A stretch of DNA of 64,000 bases from Anisodus tanguticus (taxonomy: Eukaryota > Streptophyta > Magnoliopsida > Solanales > Solanaceae): contig CM067553.1 in the NCBI GenBank assembly GCA_034509755.1, positions 47,682,110 through 47,746,109 on the forward strand, given 5' to 3'. This document shows positions 12,371 through 20,900 of the stretch, in pieces. The position numbers and the translations under genes were made by a program. The stretch's first letter is position 1. Every line of letters begins with the position of its first letter. The notes under the pieces are model-generated. The model saw only the letters and a list, made by a program, of their open reading frames with translations. It searched no databases and was not told where the DNA came from.

Positions 12371-13081
12371 AATACACATATGCGTATTCTTTTATGATCA
12401 TCGTGATTTTGGATGAACTAGTTGTGACTAACTCATCTTTTTGAAGGGTTTTATTAAAATCTGGAGACAGAGAAAGATAGTCAGGCTCTGCTTTGGTGTC
12501 TGAATCAGAGGAGTCTGAATTAGAGGAATTTATTAGAGGGTCGGAGATTTTTTGGATTACTTCTTCATCTAATTCTGGTTTTTGTAAATTTTTATTTATT
12601 TTACAGTATCTCGAAGTGTGACCCTTTTTGCTGCATTTGTAGCATGTTATATACTCGTATTTGAAATCATTTCTTTTGAGATTTGTATTATTTTGAAATT
12701 TTTCTAAAGTATCACTGTTATCGGAATCATACGTTAGAGTTGTGTTATTATTGGTAGATTGTGGGGTATCTGGAATAATGTGTTATGTATTAGAACTGTT
12801 GGATGTCCCAATTTTGTTAAATTGATCTTGTATAGCCTGAATAAATTCAGACTTATTTTGTTGGATGTTTTTGACACCATCTTTGGACACTTGAAAGGTT
12901 TAAAGATAGGGCTTTGACTTTGCAATTTCATATCCTTAGTCGTTCTTGGAGAATCTATAGTGACTAAAGGGTGGTTGGACTGGACTTTTCTAGAATCAGC
13001 TAGGGTTTCCCATTCCGGTGATTTGTTCATAGTCGTAACGGGATTTACCATTTTAGAAAAGGGATATTCTATGGAATTTTC
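12370..13081 (-). pseudogene. pararetroviral coat-protein region with CCHC zinc knuckle
   Basis: The region holds a broken open frame (12734-13051) and then a clear CX2CX4HX4C knuckle (CYKCSKKGHTSRYC, 12603-12644). It is followed by an acidic, serine/aspartate-rich tail (about 12480-12560). A knuckle with acidic flank is usual at the C-terminal end of caulimovirid capsid proteins, where it binds RNA. Stops interrupt the frame. Confidence 0.6.
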
Positions 13082-13141
13082 GAGGAATAAATTTCAAACC
13101 ACTCAAAGAATAGGATGTTTATCCTATGCTCATTAACAAAA

Positions 13142-14156
13142 TTATATTTTTTTCCTGTATTTATGTCCTAGTACTTGAAAAGGTTTTGAGGAACCAAATC
13201 TTTTTTCTATGTTGTATTTTTCATAAAAATCATTTTGCAGGAATTTCTTATCTATTTGGAATTTTTTTTCTAAAACACCAATTTCGTTTACTATGTTCAC
13301 TGTAATCGAGGAAAAAGTCGGACTAGTATGTTCTTGGTTCTCTATCTTTTCTCTAACAATGGAATTTTTATAAACGGGTCTCGGTATTTCATTGGAGTAG
13401 TCTACGTTTCTTAGATTGGGTAAATCTGACGTAGAATGTCTAGGTTTTGTTTTGTAAGGAGTATTTATGACTGAAGGAATCTGTGAGACTCTTCCTAAGT
13501 CTAGGGTTTCTATGGAACTAGAATCATCGTATCTACTACTCGTAGATTTTGTATGGAACGATAGACTAACTCTACCGTCTTGGTATTGGGTTACTTCTCT
13601 AAGACATGTATTTGGTTGGGAAGGTTCAGGTTTAACTATACCTTCCAGGATCCATTCGTCTGGTAGGGTAATGTCCTTCCACCTAATAGGTCTTGGTATT
13701 ACGGTGTTAGATCTGAAAAGATCTGTTTGTAAAAGAAGAGTTTCACCTTTCTTACTATGGTATCTGACTTTTGTAGCAAAAGCTGAAGTCATAGCTTTGT
13801 AATGGATTCTAAAAATTATTGCTAGATTTGATCCTTCAAGCATTTGATAATTGTGTCTTTATCTGTAAGACAAAGAATTTTTGGATATTTTTATCATTGA
13901 GAGATACTGAGAAATTTGGGTAACAATCAAAAGATATTGGTCCTGTGCAGAGACTAGACTCAACAGAACTCAATAAGGAATCTTCAAAATTTGTAAATCT
14001 GACATCTCGTAAGATAGCAAGGATTGATGTGTTTAATCCTTCCTTAGTAAGAGGTTTTATCCCTATTTGGACTAATCCAATATGGATGTATTTGTAATTT
14101 CTTTCTCTGTGTTTCTTCAAGAAATTTTGAGAAAGTAATTGGATTGTTTCAAAAGG
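13142..14156 (-). pseudogene. pararetroviral movement protein remnant
   Basis: Two overlapping reading frames (13836-14156 and 13142-13843) together give a 30K-type viral movement-protein region, with a HIGLVQIGIKPLT block and an ISFDCYPNFSVSL block near the N-terminal side. The N-terminus is cut at the LTR junction and replaced by LTR-encoded residues. A frameshift near 13840 separates the halves. Movement proteins bind nucleic acid and act at plasmodesmata; this copy is broken. The C-terminal part is serine/threonine rich. Confidence 0.7.
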
Positions 14157-14248
14157 TTGTACAATGTAGAATCCTAATGTAAGATGGATCCTATAATTAC
14201 CATAATTATAGAACACTAATAATTACAAAATATATGGTCACTAATACT
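14157..14248 (-). repeat. second part of the 5' LTR of copia element A
   Basis: Aligns base for base, with scattered substitutions, with 3965-4074 of the 3' LTR, less an 18-bp segment. It marks the far side of the pararetrovirus insertion and the outer end of copia element A. Confidence 0.75.
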
Positions 14249-14649
14249 CATAACCAACTATATAGAGGTCATACACTTCAACAAGCTACCTCAATCCCTC
14301 GAATGTCTCATCTTTCTCAGGTAACATCCTTCACCCCTCTTTTTCTGAATCTCTCATTTCTCTCAATTTTATGATTTGAGCCAGACTCTCATATGTTTGA
14401 TCAATCACTTTGCAATATATTTCAAGTACAATGATTTCTCAAGTTTTATTCGTCAGCTTAATACAGTGATCAGTAGACTCTTCGTATTGAAATTTCACAC
14501 ACAGTAGCTAGCAAAGTATTTATCTATCTTCCTGCAACACTCTTTCGATTATATGTCTCCCCTGAATCCTGTAACTTCACTTAGATTTTGCGACGACATA
14601 TCAGTAAAACTTTATTGACTATAAATATATAAAAGTATAAATTATTTTT
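14249..14649 (-). other. 3' flank of the FT-like gene
   Basis: This is the downstream region of the FT-like gene, about 400 bp up to the copia LTR. It is AT-rich with no other coding sequence. A 3' UTR is expected in it; no single polyadenylation signal stands out. Confidence 0.4.
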
Positions 14650-14873
14650 TTATGCGCGACGTCCACCGGTACCACTTTCCCTATGGCAATTGAAGTAAAC
14701 TGATGCAACAGGCAAACCAAGATTGTATAACTCTGCAAAGTCTCTTGTGTTAAAATTTTGACGCCAACCCGGGGAATACACAGTTTCACGACCCAATTGT
14801 CGAAATAGCACGAAAACAAATCGATGAATTCCCATTGAAGGTGTTGGACTCTCGTAGCATACAACTTCATTGC
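14650..14873 (-). CDS. FT-like exon 4
   Basis: Starts after TTGTACAG| and runs from NEVVCYESPTPS through GIHRFVFVLFRQLG, the external loop RETVYSPGWRQN, segment C LYNLGLPVASVY, and ends ESGTGGRRA with a TAA stop at 14650-14652. This exon determines activator or repressor activity in FT proteins. Confidence 0.94.
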
Positions 14874-17800
14874 CTGTACAAGAATCCCGTTAGGAATCCA
14901 AGAACTTAATTAATAAATAAAAAAATAGATATAGCAGTCCACTCCACGTGGACTTTTTTTTTTAAACTCATTTTTTTTTATTGATATTAGAAGTGCCCAA
15001 AAATGGGACAGTTACAATGTAACCATCCTGCTAAGAATGACAGGCCATTCTTGCACAAACAGCGGGTTTCCTCCCTATCCTCTAAGCTTTTAAAAGAAGT
15101 TTAGAACAAATGGTGAATCTGCTACTTTAAGAGATTCACCTTTTGTTCTATATACGTTAGAGCAGAGACAAATTCAGGATTTAAATTCTATTGGTTCAAC
15201 CTTTTAAAATTCTTAGTTTATATATATTCATTGTATTTAAAAGTTATGAATTCATTCATGTCAACTATTTATTATAATTTTAATAAATCTTTATACTCCG
15301 CATCGAAAATTAGGGGTTCAATTGAACCCCCACCTATCATGCTACATTAGCCACTTAGCCAATGCCTACTTTCTTTTTCCTAATCCTGAAATTAGCCATG
15401 CCATATTTATCCAATCTATATAAGCACCAACAACAGTCTTAGGTAAGGATTGGGGGTCTTGGTAGACTCCACGTGGACTTAAATAATCCTAAGACCAAAA
15501 AGAAACCCCGACATGCTCCAAACCATTGACAGTAATGTAGTACAGTCTTAAGGTTTTATGAAGATGAGGGTGCATAATATGGCAAAATCATTCTGGTCAG
15601 GTCTGGTTTTATTTTTATTGTTGGGATTAATTAAGTCCACATACGTGGATTGATATAAGTACCAAATCAGGAGTTGGGTGCCGAAACATATACAGAATTG
15701 TCCAAAATGATTTTTGGTGTGAAATGGCCTGAGAAAAGTAACTTTTCTATGAACAAAAAATAAAGAAAGATGGTTTTACTATATAATTTTCACTAGTTGA
15801 GTGACTATCTTAAGCTACAAGTGTATAAACTTTAACATTATTATTACGTACAGACCAGTTACCATCTATACCAAGTTATCAATTAATGCTTATCATTATT
15901 TATAAGTAATTATATCTTATAAATAATCTGATTGTGCAACTTATTTTTATACCATTAGTGCACAGAACTTAAATGTTATCTAAAAATGTTTGTGTAGATG
16001 ACAAACTAATGCAGAATGGATTTTAGTACAAATGAAGTAGCTCATGATCTTTAATATAGGAGGATTTACCAAAGCTTGTATCTGTAGTTGCTGGGATATC
16101 TGTGACCAGCCTAGAGAAAATTTAAAGCAAGTGTTAGAATTTATATATATATAGTGACGGTCACTACTAGAAAACAGGGAATTAGCGACGGACACAATTC
16201 CGTAGCTAAGCAACAAAAATTCCATGCTAATTTCATTTAGCTACGGATTAGCGACAAATTATAAGAAATCTAATTAGCGACGGATTAGCTAGGAATTACC
16301 GGTAATTTCCATAGCTAATTTCATGTTCTCTTGTAGTGGGTATACTATTTAATTGAGAATTAGAACATATAAAAAGACTTCAAAACTTATGAGACCGCAT
16401 AATAAAATATGTTACAGCCAAAAGAATAAAAAAGAAAGTACAATGCAACAATTTTTTTTATTTCTCATCCAGTGTATGGTATTTGTATTGGAGTCCAATT
16501 AATACAGATTCACGCCGTGTAAGATCCACTAAAGGAGAAAGCTCTCGTACCAGAATATGTTCATATCCAAGGCGGAAACTCGAGATTTCTGATTAAGGTG
16601 CAGAGCGATCGTATCCATTCCCACTGTGAATTTCCTCGTTTCTAATTTTATGTCTTTCTTTATGTTAATTTCAATTGATTTTTCAACTAAGATTTTTGAG
16701 TTGCGCTCCTTAGTCGTTCTTGTCTTTAGGGTTCACTTAATTGCTTTTGAGAAACATTATAGTTTTCTTTAAAAGCATGATTGTCTTGAGTTTCCAGATT
16801 AAAACCATGTACGTAACTTGCTTCTTAGTGCATAAATGTTTTCTTATACAAAGTCAAATGCCACTCAAAGTGACAAAAGCTAGAGTTCATTAATGTTTCA
16901 CAGCTCAGTTTCAATTTATATTATGTAGTTTGATTGGACACCGAGTTTAAGAAATAAATAAATACTTTTGAATCTTGTAGTCTAAAATAAGCAAAAGATA
17001 TTTGTGTAGTTATAGATCATTTCGTTAAGCGTAAAATGTAAAGTTTAAAGTTAAATTATTGTAAATAAGAAAATGTGTCATTTTTTTGCACTAACTAAAA
17101 AGAAAAATGTGTCGTATAAATTGAGACATAGTGAATAATTATCTAGCTTGCTAGCATGTTTGAGGTAGGTATTAATTTGCTAACATCAAGAATATGAATT
17201 AAAATAGGACGAACTCATACTTCACATAATGTAGTCTTTTGTTTTCCTTTTTTGAATGGGTTCATATCACCGGATATCCAAGAGCTAACACAACATATCC
17301 CCTCCAAATTGTTAATATTTTTTCCGTTGCCATTACTAAGTTAAATTGGCAAGCATAATATCCAATGCGGGTAAACATTTACCGTTCTTTTTCTCATGTT
17401 TGTTCTTGTGATTACTTTTCTATTGTATAAACTGGAAATAATAATTTTGGAAGAAGCTCATGCAACACAACGAATGAAATGCAATCTTCTAAAAGAAAAT
17501 AACCAATCTCCTATGTCCTATCATTCAACATCGCTCTCACACACACCCAGTGACAGAGACAAAATTTTTACCTAGGGATTAAAAAATGCACACGCCCCCA
17601 ACTCCACCCCACAACCCAATAAACCCACCAAAGAAAGAAAAAAAATCATATGGAACTAGTTAAGCTAGACTAACCAGTGAAGATACTCCCTCAAGCTAGG
17701 GTTGCTTGGGCTTGGAGCATCAGGATCCACCATAATCTTCATAAACAAAGAGCACAAAAAATTCAAATGTCATCAAGCATTCCACATTAAGAAAAATAAA

Positions 17801-18594
17801 ATAAAACTATACACTGTTGTGTGTGGCGGTTCGAAACACTTACATTTAGTGGCGGGGTAAAAAAATTCAAAAATATCACGCTTCAGATTTGAATCCAATA
17901 CTTCTCTTATATCAAGGTGGTTTAAAAATTCATACATATGTATAAGAAAATTACTTTTATCGTATTTGCGCAATATAACTTTCTGATAGAGGCCATTCAA
18001 TCATGTTCATTGCACGTGGTGTCGCCACTACATAAGGGCATCAAACTTCATAAATTTCAATGTGAGTATAGACATGATTTTTTCTTACGAATAAAATTTA
18101 TATATTCAGAAATTACATAAAAAAAAAAATTATAAGCGATAATAGTTAATAATTCAAATATTTTTAAAAAGTATTTGAAATAATCATGATCAGAGAAAAA
18201 CTTCTCCGACTCTCCAAATAATAATAGTGTCACATAAAAAAGCGAGCTAGTATAAAAAGTACTATAATCGACAATAGTTAATAGTAATTCAAAACATTCG
18301 AAAAAGTACTTGAGTCATTGTGATCAGAGAAAAACCTCTTCCTCATAGTAATAGTGTAACATAATTTTTTTTTTTAAAGTGAGCGAGTTTATAATTTACC
18401 AGTGTGTAAAAGTTGCGAAGATCATCCCCTCCAATATGAACCCTAGGTTGCATAACAACTTGAGAAGGTTTCAATACACCTGCATTATTCATTTTTCTAT
18501 TATTAAAAACCACTCTAAGATCAACAGACCTAGTGAATGGATCTAAAACATCTCCTATCACACGACCAACTATCAATGGATCTACACTTGACAT
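14650..18594 (-). CDS. FLOWERING LOCUS T-like (SP6A/florigen-type) PEBP gene, four exons
   Basis: The exons are 18400-18594, 17675-17736, 16070-16110 and 14650-14873. All introns are GT-AG, and the joined length is 522 bp (173 residues plus stop). Exons 2 and 3 have the canonical FT sizes of 62 and 41 bp. The protein carries the PEBP signatures DPDAPSPS and GIHRFV. Tyr83, in REYLHW, matches Arabidopsis FT Tyr85, and Gln138, in GWRQNF, matches Gln140. The loop residues Tyr132, Gly135 and Trp136 are those of activator-type FTs. Known FT proteins move from leaf phloem to meristems and bind 14-3-3/FD to induce flowering; the potato paralogue SP6A induces tubers. The VDPLIVGRVIGDVLDPFTRS start and the TTDTSFG and GRETVY blocks look closest to SP6A-type members, not to the SP5G repressor type; this is judged from memory. 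No stop or frameshift was seen. Glu129 (Gln in most FTs) and Ser133 (Ala) are unusual. Confidence 0.93.
14956..15465 (-). mobile_element. truncated LINE (L1-type 3' end) in FT intron 3, with 15-bp target duplication
   Basis: The same 15 bases, ACTCCACGTGGACTT, occur at 14941-14955 and 15466-15480 and bracket 510 bp. The insert's minus-strand 3' end is A-rich (poly-T at 14956-14963) and is preceded by a GGTTACATTGTAAC ... TTTTGGGCACTTCTAATAT block like the tails of plant L1 LINEs. Long target duplication plus poly-A tail indicates target-primed retrotransposition. No coding frame remains; it is heavily 5'-truncated. It contains the small palindrome ggggttcaattgaacccc at 15311-15328. Confidence 0.7.
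16070..16110 (-). CDS. FT-like exon 3 (41 bp)
   Basis: Encodes LVTDIPATTDTSF between CTCTAG| and |GTAAAT. The phase joins exons 2 and 4 without shift. Forty-one bases is the conserved size of FT exon 3. Confidence 0.92.
16162..16338. mobile_element. 177-bp CACTA miniature element in FT intron 2
   Basis: The element begins CACTACTAGAAAACAGGG and ends CATGTTCTCTTGTAGTG, inverted termini with the CACTA signature. It is flanked on both sides by GGT (16159-16161 and 16339-16341), the 3-bp target duplication typical of CACTA elements. The interior carries repeated TTAGCGACGGA / TTAGCTACGGA subterminal motifs. It has no coding capacity and must have been mobilised in trans. It lies 51 bases from the exon 3 splice acceptor. 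Confidence 0.85.
16465..16640. repeat. dispersed repeat in FT intron 2
   Basis: The segment runs from about catccagtgtatgg to cgtatccattcccac. It resembles a repeat often seen in Solanaceae introns, with a -gattcacgccg-, -gataag/ccacta-, -ggcggaaactcgag-, -gatcgtatccat- layout. The class (SINE or TIR element) could not be decided, and no target duplication was found. Confidence 0.3.
17675..17736 (-). CDS. FT-like exon 2 (62 bp)
   Basis: Encodes IMVDPDAPSPSNPSLREYLH plus part of the Trp codon. It is flanked by ATGAAG| and |GTTAGT. It carries the ligand-pocket DPDAP motif and the Tyr that separates FT from TFL1 (His). It was found by homology, being too short for an ORF search. Confidence 0.92.
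18131..18390. repeat. tandem duplication of about 130 bp in FT intron 1
   Basis: Copy 1 (18131-18250) and copy 2 (18263-18390) share tataa-cga-aatagttaata, gatcagagaaaaac and taatagtgt-acata and end in a gcgag(c/t) segment. The second copy abuts the exon 1 donor. The copies have diverged by substitutions and small gaps. Confidence 0.6.
18400..18594 (-). CDS. FT-like exon 1
   Basis: 65 codons from the ATG at 18594. It encodes the N-terminal PEBP part (SSVDPLIVGRVIGDVLDPF through GGDDLRNFYTL) and ends CTG|GTAAAT. Reading past the donor gives a short intron-derived tail and a stop. The N-terminus is about two residues shorter than Arabidopsis FT. Confidence 0.93.
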
Positions 18595-19155
18595 GATAAT
18601 ATAATATACTTTTACATAAAAAAATATATTATATTATCACCATATTACGATAGTTAAAAAAATTTATTTCAATGTTACCGAAATGATTGATCAAATGGAG
18701 GAAGTAGCTATGGCTATTTATATGAGTAGTACTGTTGGTATTGTGTGGTGGCTATATATGCCAAGAATCTATAATCTTTTATGGTATTCTTCTACTAGAA
18801 AACCCTATTCTTAGTTGATGTTGATATTTGGAAGACAATGAACTCATGAAGACATGCATCTCAAGCAGAGGGGGCAAGTCTACGGATTGGACTAATTGGT
18901 CAATGAATGAGACATGATCCAGCCAGTTTGAGCTTGCTTAGTCAAAATGATCAAATTAAATGACGGGCCATAACCAACTTGCCGCACAACATGATCCAAC
19001 CTCTTTTTTTGAAGAAAAGAAAATGTGAAAATTAATGTATTTTTATTATAATATTAGATTAAGTTCTGTCAGACCGACATAACTCTCTACCTCGAAATTT
19101 GGTTTTGTATGTTTCGGTTGGGTTCCATTTTGACCCATCCGGCTACAAACGAGTT
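18595..19155 (-). promoter_or_regulatory. upstream region of the FT-like gene, bounded by a retroelement
   Basis: There are 561 bp between the start codon and the 3' LTR of the Tat-like element. The candidate TATA boxes lie in it. No other gene was found. Distal FT promoter elements, if ever here, would now be more than 8 kb away behind the retroelement. Confidence 0.5.
18714..18722 (-). promoter_or_regulatory. probable TATA box of the FT-like gene
   Basis: The sense strand reads TATAAATAG 120 bases upstream of the start codon, which would give a 5' UTR of roughly 90 bases. A second candidate, TATATAG, is at 18752-18758. No other core element was identified. The promoter between the gene and the upstream retroelement is only about 560 bp long. 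Confidence 0.5.
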
Positions 19156-19717
19156 TATTTTCCAATGGAAATAATTCTAACCAAAAATACAGTTAGAAAT
19201 TTGTATTTAAGGGTTTAAAGACAAGTAGGTTGTATCCGATCCGGATACCCTCTTGATTGAGTCTGGGATTGATATTTAGTTTACGGATATGTGAGATTTA
19301 AAAGCACAAGTAAAAAATATGATAGTAAGCAAATAAAGAAAATTAGTAAGTTAGATTTGTAAATAAGCTATGAATCAAATGAGGGCCAAAGCTAAGAATC
19401 GTGTATTATCTTGAGAGAGATCTGAACTATAAGTGTTAGCTTAGAGAGAATAGAATGTGTCTTTCTTCTCTTCTAAGTCTTGCATAAATAAGACAAAACT
19501 TAGACTATTATGACCCTAGAGAGTTGTGGCCACGTGAGCATACTGACATCATTACACCCATGCGCGCCGCGACACTCTAATCTAGGTAAGCCTATGTGAT
19601 GTGAGTTGTTGGAAGTGGAGGACAAATGTGGAGATCTTTTGGGAACGTTGGAGTTTCCGGAACCACAAAACTTCTTGCATACGCTTAATGCCCCCAGATG
19701 CATTTCTACCCCATACA
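19156..19717 (-). repeat. 3' LTR of Tat-like element B
   Basis: 562 bp, sense start TGTATGGGGTAGAAATGC, preceded in sense by an AAAAGAGAGAGAC polypurine-like tract. It is homologous to 26320-26879 and to the LTR at 34321-34826. Its TATA-equivalent is TTATTTATGCAAG (around 19482-19494), weaker than TTATATATGCAAG in the 5' LTR. Confidence 0.85.
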
Positions 19718-19964
19718 GATAGTCTCTCTCTTTTCGGGACTCTTGAACTCATGGGACCAGGAAGTGAAAGAGTTTGCATGCCTTTTAAAAAGGACCTATC
19801 TACGGGAACCGAAACGTCACATCCTTTCACCGCCAGACGCTTCGTCAGTTGATAATTTAATGTACTTAGTCACTCAATCGACAACGCCCCTTCTGAGTCA
19901 CCGATTAACGCCTACTGACAAGGCACACTTCTCCGATTTCTAAGAATAATGTTTATTCTCTCGG

Positions 19965-20900
19965 CTATATAAACCAGCAATCCCGATCATTTTTCCTCAC
20001 TTTCATCTTCAATCTCCTTCTTCTTGCAACTTCAGTCTCCTACCTCTTTCACTTCTTACCCTTAAAAAATGTCTACTTATTCATCTTCCTCTGGTACTTT
20101 TGATGGCCTGACCCTTGCAATAATGAGGGCAGAGCTAGGTCCATCCCACCGCGGGCCATCATCATCCAATGTTACCCAAGACATTGACCTGGGCTCTATT
20201 GCTTCCGAAATCATTCCTCCAATTTCTATTTCGAGATGGATTTCCGTGTAAACCTCTACCTTGAATCTGTGGAGGATATGATCTCATTAATTGATGATTC
20301 CGTTATCCCTCAAGTCCGTATCGATTACAGATGTGGCATGTATATTGATGTTTTTCCTCATCTGTTCAATACTAGCATTACTTGACACATCCTTGAGATG
20401 TCGCTTATTTACATCAACCCGTTTACCATTGGTTTTGGCCTCATGATCCATCGGGTGATGGAGGCCTTATATCATAGATATGGTATCTGTTCGGGGCATT
20501 TGTCCCCACAGGCTCGGAGAATAGTCCGCTGTTTGCAGCATTTGCCAGATTTCGCCACCTTCTATTTACTCTAGGATCACCTAATCTATCTCTATTGCCC
20601 CCGGATACTTCGCGGGGGAATAATTAATTTAGCTTTCAGCAGCACCATATCCCTTATTACAAATGTCGAGAACGATCATGACCGGGGACGGTATGATCGG
20701 TTCATAATGATTCCTACCCACCGTCTTTAGGGCACTAATTTCATCCCCCTGCGGGAGCATTGGAATAATGCTCATAAGTAACTTTCTTTTTCTCTTTTGT
20801 GACTCACTTAATTTTCATCCTTGCAGCCGCCCCTATGGTCCCTGAGCTCCTGACTGACATCTTTGAGCTTACTCTACGCCTCCCAAGGCACTGAACGAAC
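19965..20900 (+). pseudogene. antisense ORF of Tat-like element B (Transposase_28 / gypsy-type domain-like)
   Basis: Opposite to gag-pol, a gene-like unit is seen: TATA box CTATATAAACC at 19965-19975, a pyrimidine-rich leader, an ATG at 20069 (MSTYSSSSGTFDGLT) and a decayed frame. Further in, YHRYGICSGHLSPQARR-like text near 20470-20520 resembles the putative gypsy-type transposon domain found in antisense ORFs of Tat elements. Possible intron borders gtaact...ttgcag lie at 20779-20826. Several stops interrupt it. The role of such antisense ORFs is unknown. Confidence 0.6.

Larger units (their letters stand above)
8441..14156 (-). mobile_element. endogenous pararetrovirus (Caulimoviridae-like), decayed and truncated
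   Basis: About 5.7 kb of viral sequence lies on the minus strand. The order is movement protein (N-terminus missing), coat-protein region with a CCHC zinc knuckle, aspartic protease, reverse transcriptase, RNase H, a further ORF, and a long non-coding leader-like tract. No LTRs flank it and no target duplication is evident, as expected for illegitimate integration of a pararetrovirus. Several stops and frameshifts break every domain. The single-strand MP-CP-AP-RT-RH order and the Solanaceae host suggest a solendovirus- or florendovirus-like origin, but the genus is not settled here. Confidence 0.8.

Noticed and set aside
13467..13802. 111-codon plus-strand frame
   Set aside because: Antisense of the viral movement-protein remnant.
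15311..15328. Palindrome ggggttcaattgaacccc as a possible operator or terminator
   Set aside because: It lies within the LINE fragment in an intron; a bacterial-type function is not expected.
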